DNA of 64,000 nucleotides from Bisporella sp. PMI_857 (Eukaryota > Ascomycota > Leotiomycetes > Helotiales > Helotiaceae): NCBI GenBank assembly GCA_021307315.1, contig JAJSPD010000018.1, positions 248,001 through 312,000 on the forward strand. Direction: 5' to 3'. The notes under the pieces were generated by a model that was not told the origin of the DNA, made no database searches, and worked only from the letters and a program-made list of their open reading frames with translations. Position 1 is the stretch's first letter, and every line of letters starts with the position of its first letter. A program made the translations under genes and the position numbers. Of this stretch, positions 1-9,787 are shown in pieces.

Positions 1-619
1 CCTCACTCTGTCTTTGCCACGCCCTGTGATGCAATTTAAACATGCCGACATCGGTTGTGGATTCAGCGGTGACGATGCTTCTGTTCGACGAAAGATGATT
101 GATTCTGGTGGTTGTTGATGCAGATGAGCCGCACAATCTCCATAGAGATATGGTCTTCATACGCCCTTCACTCGCTCGTTTGGTCCTGTCCTTGGCCCCA
201 AACACTCGGCATTAATGTCCGAACTGAAAAAGGACACTAGTAAGTATTATCTGCAAAATCCTCGAGCTAAGTTTTTCGCAAGCAAGCGCCCTGAAAAACA
301 AGGCTCGTCGATCTGCTACTGACTTATAAAACCTGGGGTGGCTGCTGTTCGTCAGTGGACCTTTCTTCGTGTAGCGTCTCCCAATACATTGATCTCTTTA
401 CTACCTTCTCCTTTGGTGACTCAAACATAAGAACAAAGTCAGGTTTCCCAATTGTTCTTCACTTCGTCTATTCCTCACCTCTCAACTCAAGTACCCTCAA
501 TATACTCAATATTCCCGTAGGGGCTCCAATTCGTCTGCTTTTCACGCTGTGATAACTTCCGCTATCATCAGATTGCCACGCAACCTTTGGCTCCAGCGAT
601 ACTCCATCATAATATCATC
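1..619. other. Upstream region of the aminotransferase gene
   Basis: No gene is supported here. The last 250 bases are rich in C and T, as expected for a fungal promoter and leader, and they contain a Gcn4/Cpc1-type heptamer. A short open frame around 355-552 lacks an ATG and is not called. Confidence 0.5.
417..423 (+). promoter_or_regulatory. Candidate Gcn4/Cpc1 (bZIP) binding site
   Basis: The heptamer TGACTCA lies about 200 bases upstream of the aminotransferase ATG. This is the consensus bound by Gcn4/Cpc1, the cross-pathway amino acid control factor, so its position before a branched-chain amino acid gene is sensible. The same heptamer also occurs by chance in gene-free sequence elsewhere in the window (near 12,330 and 14,442), so position is the only support. 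Confidence 0.45.
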
Positions 620-2313
620 ATGGCCCCTTCTGCCATATCGCCCACCATAACTCCGGCAAAGGGGGTGAAGACTGCAGAGCTGACAGCCTCCGCCATCTCA
701 CATAAGCTCAAGAAACAGAATGGCCTCCAGCCATTGGATGCGTCCAAGTTGATCTTCACACGAACCACGACTCCTATGACGGTTCCAGAGATTGGTGATT
801 CTGTCGCCAACTCGGCATCCCAATGCACTGATCATATGATCACTGCTGTTTGGAGGAATACCAGCGGTTGGGAAGCTCCAGAATTAAGACCATATGGCAA
901 TCTATCACTTGCCCCTACTGCCAGCGTATTACAGTGAGTCCATGGGCCGAGGCCAAGATTCCTTTTTTTCGGTCCGTTTCAGCTGATCATCCCGCAGTTA
1001 TGCCACCGAGTGCTTCGAGGGTATGAAGATGTATCGTGGGTACGATGGCAAATTGAGGCTCTTTAGACCAGATGCGAACTGTAAACGCATGGTTAGTGGC
1101 CACGCCTAATGCTTGTCTTTTCCCAGCTTACCTTAACAGCTTGTCTCCGCAACCCGTATCGCACTGCCAGCTTTCGATCCGGAAGAGCTCGAAAAGCTCA
1201 TATTTGCCCTCCTCGCAGTCGATGGAAAGAAGTGGCTCCCCAAGAAGGGTACTTTCTTGTACCTTCGACCCACCATGATTGGCTCTGGCGCAGGGTTAGG
1301 TGTTGGTATGTCTTCCTTGTTGATCATTTAATTGGGGTGCCTTTGAGGATTACTGACCATATTTTATTAGCAACACCGAGGGAAGCAACGCTCTTCGTTG
1401 TCGCTACCTTCATGCCATCTCTTGAGCAAAAAGGAGGAATGAAAGTACTTGCCTCTCAAAATGGGGTAAGAGCATGGCCTGGCGGCTTCGGGTATGCGAA
1501 GGTCGGCGCAAACTATGGTATGTCGTTATCACAGACCCTGACGGTACATTCTGTACAGTCCTGAAGTCAGTTGGCTTGGTGAACGGATGCTAATACTCAC
1601 ATATAGGTCCAAGTCTTATGGCTACCGGAGAAGCACGAGTATGTAAAACCCTGTCTCTTTCAACCCACCTTTGATAAATATCTGATATCACTTGCTAACA
1701 AGGCGCTGACAGGCGCGAGGATATGACCAAGTACTATGGTTACTGAACGGCAAAGTTACTGAAGCGGGTGCGAGTAACTTCTTCATTGTTTGGAAGAGCA
1801 AGGAAGGCAAGACCGAGCTTGTTACTGCCCCACTTGGACACAAAATCATCCTTGACGGAGTGACCAGAAGGAGTATCCTACAACTCGCCCGAGAACGTTT
1901 ATCTAGTTCTCAGGGAGAACTAGACGCCGTTGAGGTTATTGAGCGTGACTTTACCATGGATGACATCGCCGACGCCGTGAAAGAGCACCGAGTTATCGAG
2001 GCGTTCGCTGCCGGTACTGCTGTACGTCACTATATGCCCCTACATCTAGATTTACTTTTATCTTCTTGCCACTGACTGTACACAGTATTTCGTTGCACCT
2101 ATATCAGCAATTAATTACAATGATGAGGATCTCGATATGCCCATGGCTGCAGGGGAAAGTGGAAAATACACTGCCTTGATCAAGAGTGTAAGTCTACCAC
2201 GCTAAGGGCTAGTTCCCAATCCCGTTGAGTTACTAATTTTTCACCAGTGGTTGGTGAACATCATGTATGGTCACGAGGATCACGAATGGGGCGTCGTCGT
2301 TGACGAACAATAG
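620..2313 (+). CDS. BAT1: Branched-chain amino acid aminotransferase
   Basis: PLP-dependent class IV (fold-type IV) aminotransferase that interconverts leucine, isoleucine and valine with their 2-oxo acids. The spliced model has eight exons (620-933, 998-1091, 1140-1305, 1371-1517, 1607-1638, 1713-2021, 2086-2187, 2248-2313) and gives 409 residues, the normal length for eukaryotic BCAT. Family landmarks are present: [35 protein letters not shown] with the expected PLP lysine near residue 235, QVLWLNG, and TEAGASNFF. The start is the first ATG in frame, in a CATCATGG context. The N-terminus is Ser/Thr/Lys-rich and not clearly a mitochondrial presequence, so a BAT1-like or BAT2-like location cannot be decided. 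Exon 5 is only 32 nt. The TGACTCA site upstream suggests cross-pathway control. Confidence 0.95.
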
Positions 2314-3009
2314 ACGATATGAATTATGAATTCATATAGAGTATGCATAGAGGGTTAAGATCGCAGTTTCTACAGCGTTCCTGCGCGCATTCTGAATTCC
2401 AAGAACTGCACTTCACATAGGGAAGACCATTTTATATTGCTTGCGACATCTACGGCATACTGAACTCCCATTTGAAAAGTGCGGAAACCCAGATGCTCTA
2501 GCCGTCTATCATCTTAAAATTCTCGTAAAATCAACCCTGCGTTACCGCTGTGGCTCTGATCAGATTCAAACTTAATCTCTTCATTACGGCCTATGACCAG
2601 ACCGCACTCCTTTCCTTGTCCAACTCTCTTTTGCTTTGGCCTCCAGTCATAGATGGGCAAGTTACCTGTACCTTAGTGTAAGCGGATCTCGAGCTTTCAA
2701 CTGGCGCGAAGCCGGACCAGGCCTAGGCGAAATAGGCAATTCCCTAGTCAACTCTCAACGCAGTCTTTGTTGCATATATTCCAATAATTCATTTCGACGT
2801 TCTACAGTATATCGAAATCAAGGCATCCACGAGCAAACTCAACACCACGATATACCTGCTTTCGGTGAGCACTCATTTATGAGAATTACGGCAGGACTCT
2901 GCCATATCATATGTGCCTCAAAAAGTATTACTCTATCGTTACAAAACGAATCATTGCCCAAAGGAATATCTAAGGACCGATTACAAATAAGACCTCTGAC
3001 TACTCAACC
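2314..3009. other. Gene-free stretch between two plus-strand genes
   Basis: This holds the 3' region of the aminotransferase and the promoter of the next gene. An open frame from 2636 overlaps the next gene in another phase, lacks an ATG and looks like noncoding translation. I see nothing else in it. Confidence 0.4.
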
Positions 3010-3879
3010 ATGCCTCTATTGGGGCACATGGTCTCTCGTAAAGGCAATGTTCCTGCGGACAACGCATCAGAGATTGATTCCCATGAAATTAATGACTCTG
3101 CTGCCAATGCGGCCGAGGAATCCCAACAAGTTCTTCAACCTGCCGGAGGTCATCCTGCCGTTGCCGATGTCCACTCTGGAACAGACACATTCGCCGCTGG
3201 TGGTTCGGCAAGCACCGAGGAGCAGAGAGAGACTGCATTTGAAAAGTTTGAACAGGATATGGAATACATTGGTACAGAACTCAGCGTGTCCCTTTTCCTA
3301 CCTAGTATGGGACTAGATACAGCCAACATTGCTCTTCCTGCCTTGAATCGGCAGGCTGGGGGGTATATCGGTTTTGGCTATCCTGGTCCTAGCACGGGTA
3401 CAGCTTTCTCAGGGAACCATCGCCGCCAATCTCGAGCCCAGAGGAGACTCAAACATCCAGGCGCCTTTAATGGTACAGCTATCTCATCTCTAGGTGGGAG
3501 ACGCCTTGCTCTGCCCCTACGGCCAACACAACTTCTGCAACATCACGAGCCTCCTGACCCATCTCAGAGGTCTCCTTATACAATCCTGCCAAGACGCATG
3601 GCAGCTCCAGACAACCCCCTCTCAACACGCCTTAACGGCCTAAGCACACAAGGGGCAGCTTCCTGGTCTCAAAGCCGCATCGTATTTCGAACAGAAAGGC
3701 TTACCGCACAGGAGAGGGATGACCTTCAACAGCGATCGGTGATCCAATATCTTGGATACGGCGTTCCCACACCGTACAGGTGGCATCCTCCCACCCAGCA
3801 AGAGATGGATAAGACAGCAGCAGAGTTTGGGCCTACATGGGATCTTCTGGCGGAGGCAATGCGTACCGGCTCCGTTTGA
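3010..3879 (+). CDS. Uncharacterised protein, 289 residues
   Basis: A single uninterrupted frame starting at an ATG in context ACCATGC. I do not recognise the family. The N-terminal third is acidic and rich in Ala, Ser and Glu; the middle is Gly/Arg/Pro-rich and looks disordered; the C-terminal part (from about residue 225) has better folded character, with ERDDLQQRSVIQYLGYG followed by a Pro-rich stretch. There is no signal peptide or membrane segment. A short helical segment (EQRETAFEKFEQDMEYIG) sits near residues 75-95. It is probably an orphan or lineage-limited protein. A frame of this length with an ATG and biased composition supports coding, but nothing shows its function. Confidence 0.6.
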   Translation: MPLLGHMVSRKGNVPADNASEIDSHEINDSAANAAEESQQVLQPAGGHPAVADVHSGTDTFAAGGSASTEEQRETAFEKFEQDMEYIGTELSVSLFLPSMGLDTANIALPALNRQAGGYIGFGYPGPSTGTAFSGNHRRQSRAQRRLKHPGAFNGTAISSLGGRRLALPLRPTQLLQHHEPPDPSQRSPYTILPRRMAAPDNPLSTRLNGLSTQGAASWSQSRIVFRTERLTAQERDDLQQRSVIQYLGYGVPTPYRWHPPTQQEMDKTAAEFGPTWDLLAEAMRTGSV

Positions 3880-4997
3880 GTACTTTGAACCAGAGCGCCT
3901 GCCATACCAACACCACAGCCTCCCACGCAGAACATCCAACACAATAGCCGTTCTTCTTCAGATAAAAACCAGAATGGCGACCAGCAGGGCGCGAGTTCCA
4001 AATGATCTGATGCAGCCTGCCGCTCTTGATGGCTAGCGGATGTTCGATCCCAAATAATTGGAGCGCCATATTCACACTAAGCTCAACATACATATCTGGA
4101 CGCCCCCCCCCCAAAAGCAACCACTACAAAAAAAAAAGAAATAGTCTCCGAACTTGTCTGTATTTCCTTTTTATCACGGACTGTATTTGTTGTACGAGCA
4201 TGCGGGTGTTATTTTCCGATTTTGACTGCGCATAGTCTACGACACCTCCTGGATCTTGTGGTAGTACCACGACACAATATCCACCCAACGACAACATGGC
4301 GAGGGCATCACAATCATGGAATCAATATGAGATGGATCAAATATAAACAAATGATTTATTTCGTTGAGTATGAGACACAAAACCAGAAAAACGCAAAAGC
4401 ACACCCCCCAAAAATATGCATTGCCTGGTATATTGCTTAATCTCCTTCTGCCGTTCTGCTCTTACGAAGCGTTTTTCTGGTATATATACGCTCGGTGGTT
4501 GTGCCTGCAGGGGAGTATTCTCTGGCTGCGCTTCTTTGCATCCGTGAATCGCTCTTGTAGTCTTGGTGGTCTAAGTATCTCAGGAGACTTGGGTTCGCGT
4601 TCCTCACGTTTGAGGACTGGTCGCTGAGGAGGTTTGTTTTCCTGATGGAAATTGTCTCTGAATTTAGCAGGCGGCATGGGGCATTGGTGGCTTTTACGTT
4701 GTAATGAGTCACGCAGCGATAGTAATTATATGGAAAAATTGTTTAGTCTAATTAGAGGCGTTTTGGGTAGTCAGATCTGAATTACCTCGAGTATTATAAG
4801 AATTCAACAAAGCTCCGTCTAATGTGAAAGTGCTATGTGATATATTGTGATAAGTGCTATGCTATTGAGATTAAAGCTATATTCGAATAGAAGCAGGCGA
4901 GCTTGGCGAGGAAAGTTGTTGGAAAATTCTTCAATCTATGGCGGTCAGAACAAATGCCACGGCACTAGTCGGAGGTATACTTACAATACATCATGTT
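3880..4997. other. Gene-poor stretch with a C10 tract
   Basis: Holds a run of ten C at 4103-4112 followed by A-rich sequence, AT-rich DNA around 4700-4900, and one small minus-strand open frame listed separately. A TGAGTCA heptamer lies near 4705. Overlapping short frames on both strands show no recognisable domain. Confidence 0.4.
4462..4677 (-). CDS. Possible small basic protein, 71 residues
   Basis: ATG-started minus-strand frame encoding a Lys/Arg/Pro-rich peptide (for example PPRLQERFTDAKKR). Upstream on the same strand the sequence GCTAAATTCAG could be a 3' splice site, so a longer spliced gene is possible, but I could not join it to a convincing first exon. There is no family recognition, and it could be noncoding. 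Confidence 0.2.
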   Translation of the reverse strand: MPPAKFRDNFHQENKPPQRPVLKREEREPKSPEILRPPRLQERFTDAKKRSQRILPCRHNHRAYIYQKNAS

Positions 4998-6200
4998 CTA
5001 CATGTCGAAGGCCGCCCTGAGAAGTCTGACCTGTTTATTCTTCAAAGCTGCAGTAGCTTCCTGATACGAGCATCTGTTAACATTCCACTATGTAATGGGG
5101 ACGGCTTGCGCCTCAACTTACCACTTCAGCAGCATCCAAGGTCTCTAGAGCATATTTCTGTATGTCCTCTATTTCCCCCATCATCTCTTTTATCCTTGCA
5201 TTGTGCTCCAGGCCAAACAGCTCCATATCTCTCTTAAAGCCAGTCTGCCTCTCCTCCTCATTGGCATGTTCAGAGAATGCACCGACTCCAAACACTTCGA
5301 GACCAAGTTGAACGAACTCGTCCTGCAACTCGTCCCATGCCTTCCAGTTGGCTTCAAGCTTATCTTTATGTTTCATGACACTCTTCTTGAACTGCTCCAT
5401 CCGCTTTCCCATGTGCGATCTTTCGGTAATGCTCTTGCCATCACGCATGAATACAGTAGAGACTTTCTCTTCAGCAAGAGGTGTGGTCAGGTTATGTAAC
5501 GAGAGCTTGAGGTCGTTTAAAAATGCCTCGTCGCTGGCTCTGGCATGGTTCAGCTTCTCCATAAGCTTATTATAAACACCCTCGAATGCACCATTCAAGT
5601 TGTTGCTGATGGCATTTCGGGCCTGCTCAATCCCCTCTGTAACCAAATTAATCTAACCATCTGAAGACGGAAATTCTGCATACCTTCAAAGTCAATCAGA
5701 AGTTCTGACTTCACTAGCATTTTCGGCGAGGGCTCCTTATGCTTTCGGTCCTTTCTAAAGTCAACCTTTCCTCTCTTCTTCAGAATGCTTGCAGTGGACA
5801 CAGTATTTTTAGTTCTGGTAGACTTCTTCTCCATTGGAGATTCAGTTTGGAGCACTGGCAGTTTGAGCTTGCGGCGTTGTGAAGGGTTAGCATCCGCAAT
5901 CTCCTTCTCTACTTTCGAATACTTCTTAGACTTGCGTGGAGGTGAAGGTGGCTCCTGCTCCTCTTCTGATTTCTCGGATAAATCTCGCTCCTTATCCTCA
6001 GCATACTTCGACAACTTGTATCGGTGTTCTGGTTTGTGGACATGTTTCGAGGTATAGGAATGCGTCGCCGGATGTTTCACAGGCGTTTTCTGGACCGGCG
6101 ATTTCTTCGAAGCCTTGCTACGAGAGGTCCGATGGCGCTTCGGCGGTGACTCTGCCCTATCGTGGTGCTTCCGGCTCTTGTGCGTCTTCTCGCGGCCCAT
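4998..6200 (-). CDS. Uncharacterised basic nuclear-type protein with C-terminal coiled coil
   Basis: Spliced minus-strand gene: exons 5684-6200, 5122-5636 and 4998-5060, with introns GTATGC..TTACAG (47 nt) and GTAAGT..TATCAG (61 nt). The N-terminal 170 residues are extremely rich in Lys, Arg, Ser and His (SRKHHDRAESPPKRHR; SPPRKSKKYSK), typical of a disordered nuclear localisation region. From about residue 175 the protein becomes a long, heptad-like helical region rich in Glu, Lys and Leu, containing NNLNGAFEGVYNKLMEKLNHA and MEQFKKSVMKHKDKLEANW. The last exon adds EATAALKNKQVRLLRAAFDM, which continues the helix. The second acceptor was chosen because it keeps that helical frame; the nearer TTAACAG acceptor would give a 12-residue unrelated tail. 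The layout resembles chromosome or kinetochore scaffold proteins, but I cannot name a family. Confidence 0.72.
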
Positions 6201-7449
6201 GATGAAGTCACTAGGCGCTGTGGCCCTCAAGTGGAAGAAGTATTTTGTAGTAGATTCGAGGGATGAGTAAATAAAGTATAACAAAACGAGAACAAAACGA
6301 GAGATCGGAAAATTACAGAACTGAGGAGCTGAAGAGAAATGACAACGATGAGAAAGAAATTTGGGGTTTTTACATCTCCCAAGAACCCATGCCAAATAAG
6401 CCAGGCACTGGACACAAAGAAGGAAGGCACAAGTTCAGCACCCAGACCATGCGGTGAAGGATACTTCAATATTGGACAAGTCAAAATTTTCACTCCAATG
6501 AAGGCGTAATGTAATGGTGAGTAAGAAAGCAGTAGATCTTGAGATGCTGAAATAAGGACGAATAGAGACCATTATGCTCGAAAACTAAGCAATTCATCCA
6601 AGGAACGAGACCACATCGAAGGAAATCGAGCCAAGATGCAAAAGCATAGAGATCATTACCTACTCTGTCCCCCCCCTTATTCCATCCTGCCAGGACAATA
6701 TTCTCATTCCGTATATGACTTGGAATAACCTTTAGCAGGCCAAGATGGCGATTCTCTGGTATCTTATCTTGTCATACTATATATAATAGGCAATAGTACT
6801 TCAGCAAACAGAGAGTTCTCTTTTGTGACATATCTCAAGCCTCACTTGAAGCCGGTTGAAACCTCTTCTTAGTAATCTTTACAATCTCCGTCCAGTCCTC
6901 TATCGAACCATCCCCTACACCCCAACAAGTTAACGAGCTTGATGGTTGCCCCGGGGCAGCTGGCTGTGAGGAGGAAGATTGGTTTTGCCCTCCGTAAAGT
7001 GGTTGGAGGCTTTGAAGGGTTATTTGATGTACCGTTTAAAAAGGGATTCCCAGCTACAAGTACGTATATAGAGTTTGTTTATCCTCTTCTACGTAACGGC
7101 TCTATGTATGGAGTAGAAACTTGTAGATATATCGTAGAAAACAAACCTCAGATAATTTCATGCTTTTAGTACCGTGGCTTCAAACATGTCTACCACGAGA
7201 GATTTAGAATATGCAAGTAATGATTTGATCCGGCAATACTTTCATATATGAAGGCTTTCGTAAATGAAGAAGAAAAGGCAGTCGTTGTAAGCGTTTCTGA
7301 AGTCGAGATACCAAGTCGCAGCCTCGTTGATTACTGATCCACGATTGGTCAGCCTTCTCCTTCAATTCCAAACTTTCGCGACATCATCGTTCAATATTTC
7401 CTCAGAACCTCCATCCTCCGCAAAACCCCCCCCCCCCTTCTCAGCAAAC
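6201..7449. other. Divergent intergenic region
   Basis: Promoter space between the minus-strand basic protein and GRX5. It has a C8 run at 6669-6676 and a C12 run at 7426-7437 just before the GRX5 start. One possible tiny spliced gene is listed separately. Confidence 0.4.
6942..7207 (+). CDS. Possible small spliced gene, 51 residues
   Basis: The first exon (6942-7059) begins with an ATG and encodes a coding-looking amphipathic stretch (RRKIGFALRKVVGGFEGLF). It runs into a good donor (GTACGT). Splicing to CTTTTAG at 7169 gives a short tail ending at 7207 and keeps frame. No family is recognised. It could equally be the surviving part of a longer gene or a chance frame. Confidence 0.25.
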
Positions 7450-8104
7450 ATGTTCGCAAGGCCTATACTATCGTCGGTTCGTGCTCACCCCGTTCTATTT
7501 TCCAGTCCCCTCTCCCACCTAGACAACCATTTTCCCGCTGACCAATCCACACAGGCGTTCCGACAGGCAGCTCGACCGGCCCCAATATTCGCCTCCCGAT
7601 TCACAGCTGTCAGGTTCCTGTCGGCAGAGACCAGAGCAGCGATCGATAAGGCAGTGAGCTCGGCGCCCGTGGTGCTCTTCATGAAAGGCACGCCCGAGAC
7701 GCCGCAATGCGGGTTCTCGAGGGCCAGCATACAGATCCTCGGGCTGCAGGGTGTGGATCCGGCCAAGTTCACCGCGTTCAACGTATTGGAAGATGATGCT
7801 TTAAGGCAGGGTATGTGCATTGCCTCCCACTCTACCAACCCCTTTTTTTTCCCCACCGCATTTGGAAGAGTCGAAGGGAGGATGCCAAAGGCAGATATCG
7901 AAGTTAATAACGGGGAGAATAGGGATCAAGGAGTATTCAGAATGGCCCACGATACCGCAGCTATATGTCGACAAGGAGTTTGTGGGAGGATGTGATATCC
8001 TGGTCGCCATGCATCAGAACGGCGAGCTGGCGAAGATGTTGGAGGAGAAGAAGGTGCTTGTGCCTGCGGAGAGTGCGGAGGGGGAGACGCCAAAGGAGGG
8101 ATAG
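7450..8104 (+). CDS. GRX5: Mitochondrial monothiol glutaredoxin Grx5
   Basis: Monothiol glutaredoxin that carries a glutathione-bound [2Fe-2S] cluster from the ISU scaffold to downstream targets in mitochondrial Fe-S assembly. Two exons (7450-7810, 7923-8104) encode 180 residues. The first ~55 residues are Arg/Ala/Ser-rich with few acids, as in a mitochondrial presequence. The glutaredoxin domain then shows [13 protein letters not shown], with the single active-site Cys in CGFS near residue 87, the glutathione-contacting WPTIPQLYV (Trp-Pro-Thr, cis-Pro) and GGCDI. The intron has a GTATGT donor and an AATAG acceptor and carries a T-rich tract. The C-terminal tail is Glu-rich. It lies between two minus-strand genes. 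A 12-C homopolymer sits 13 bases before the ATG. Confidence 0.96.
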
Positions 8105-8932
8105 ACAGGTAGAACTTGTAAGAAAGAATATATGTAATGAATATGTATAATTGCACAATAGGTTCATCAGCTGGTGCTCGGATAAGTACTTTGAGAATAG
8201 GGTTGGTGAGTCGAGTGATATATCTCTGTATTTAGGATTTCTAATGGCGATGTAATACTTGGGGGCAGACGAACTGCTGTCCAAAACACCATCATTGGCG
8301 GCCGGAGATGCTTGTCTTAATAGCTTTGCAGCCAAGATGTCTGATTATATATATTCTTATGTCTAAACTCTTTTTAGCTCTCCATAAACCTAGCCAGGCT
8401 TCTTAAAAGCAACGAGAGGTCTTTTCAAATCATACGAAATTCTTGTGCTTATACTGATATATATTAGCTTACGCAGTTACTCTTACCAAACCCGTTACGA
8501 AGAGAGATTGAATGGCTCTCAGGATAGGGTGATGTAGAGATGAGTAACAACAATCAAGACATGAGTGGCCAAGATCTAGCCTGTGTCTCATATCGCTCAT
8601 AACCCTTGGGAACTATTTTTCAATGAACGAATGTCTATTTTTTGTATGTCACTAATGTATTGCCCTACAGTGCAAACATCAAGGCCTAGGTAAAATATAT
8701 ACAAGAAGAGAAGTCTAAATATTTTCAATCCAAATTCACGTGCTCCTGGCACCCACAGTCATCATATGTTTTTAACCTGGTATAGTACGCGTTTATGCCA
8801 TTTCCGCCCGACGCCTTCCTTTCCAATGCTTGAGAATCTGCCTAAATTTAAAATCGTTCGAGGCCGACTAGCGACGTCGCTTGCCGAGAGATCCACTCAA
8901 TCAAGCATAAGGGTGCTTCCAGGTTAAGAGAT
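8105..8932. other. Convergent intergenic region
   Basis: 3' regions of GRX5 (plus) and the DPBB protein gene (minus). AT-rich, with short chance frames only. Confidence 0.45.
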
Positions 8933-9787
8933 CTAGTCGCTGAAGTACCAAGTAGCGGTGGTACGTCCAACTGCCTGGTCATCCAAATCATCAAATGCGA
9001 GTCTGGAGATATCGATGGCACGACCTTCGCATCCCATGCATTTGTCAACAACCTCGGCGACGGTGCTCTTGCCATTGTGCAAGATAGTCACCTTTCTGCC
9101 ACAGTATGGGTTACCGTTGGATTGAGTTCCCATCAATCCATGTGGAAGAGCGATAACTTTCTCCTTAAGACCATCATTATGCCAGCCGCATGCTCCATAG
9201 GACTCTGGAACTGGGTCATAGTAGGTGAGCTCGCCTGCGCATAGATTATCCTTGCCCTCGCAAGTGGCTGTCGCTGACCCAGTTCCGGAGCTAGAGCCCG
9301 AGTCTGACGACGAGGCGCTGCTGCTGTACACAGCCGGGGCTGCGCTTGAGGTTGTGGGTGTTGCCGCAACCTGTGGTGTCACGACAGGTGCAACAACCAC
9401 TGGCACAGGTGTGACAGGAGCGGCGGCGCTTGAGCTTTCGACAACAGGTTCAACGACAGCCTCCACGGCAGGAGACGGTGCAACATAAACAGAGCTGCTT
9501 GAGGTGGTTGGAACGGCAGCGGGAGCCGAGGGCTGTTGGGGCTCGAAGAATTGAGCTGGGTAGGCGGCGGGAGTGGAAGAAGCGGCAGGTGCGGCAGTAG
9601 GAGCCTCCTGTCCCTCTGTGACACAGATGGTGGTAGTTACGCCTACGGTCTCATAGACGTACTCCCACTCAGTGACCCATTCGACAGGCTGCTCAGCACG
9701 CTTGTGGTGGTGTGCCTGGTGACGATGTGGTTGTGCGACGGCAATGCTGGCCAAAAGTGAGCCAAGAGCGAAAGTGGTGGACTTCAT
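8933..9787 (-). CDS. Secreted double-psi beta-barrel (RlpA/expansin-like) protein
   Basis: Single exon, 284 residues. A signal peptide covers residues 1-18 (cleavage after AVA) and is followed by a His-rich stretch and a dibasic HHKR site. A conserved N-terminal segment, VEWVTEWEYVYETVGVT, precedes a long Ala/Pro/Val/Ser/Thr linker, likely O-glycosylated. The C-terminal ~100 residues form a DPBB domain of the RlpA/barwin/expansin type: GELTYYDP, YGACGW, NPYCGRKVT, VVDKCMGC and the terminal DISRLAFDDL. The conserved Asp of VVDKC and paired Cys are present. Family members are cell-wall proteins without proven hydrolase activity. There is no GPI-attachment tail. It is transcribed towards GRX5. 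The upstream 800 bases are C- and T-rich on the plus strand and contain G/C homopolymers. Confidence 0.9.
   Translation of the reverse strand: MKSTTFALGSLLASIAVAQPHRHQAHHHKRAEQPVEWVTEWEYVYETVGVTTTICVTEGQEAPTAAPAASSTPAAYPAQFFEPQQPSAPAAVPTTSSSSVYVAPSPAVEAVVEPVVESSSAAAPVTPVPVVVAPVVTPQVAATPTTSSAAPAVYSSSASSSDSGSSSGTGSATATCEGKDNLCAGELTYYDPVPESYGACGWHNDGLKEKVIALPHGLMGTQSNGNPYCGRKVTILHNGKSTVAEVVDKCMGCEGRAIDISRLAFDDLDDQAVGRTTATWYFSD

Noticed and set aside
2636..3316. 226-codon plus-strand frame overlapping the hypothetical gene at 3010-3879
   Set aside because: No ATG at its start, and its second half overlaps the better-supported frame in another phase.
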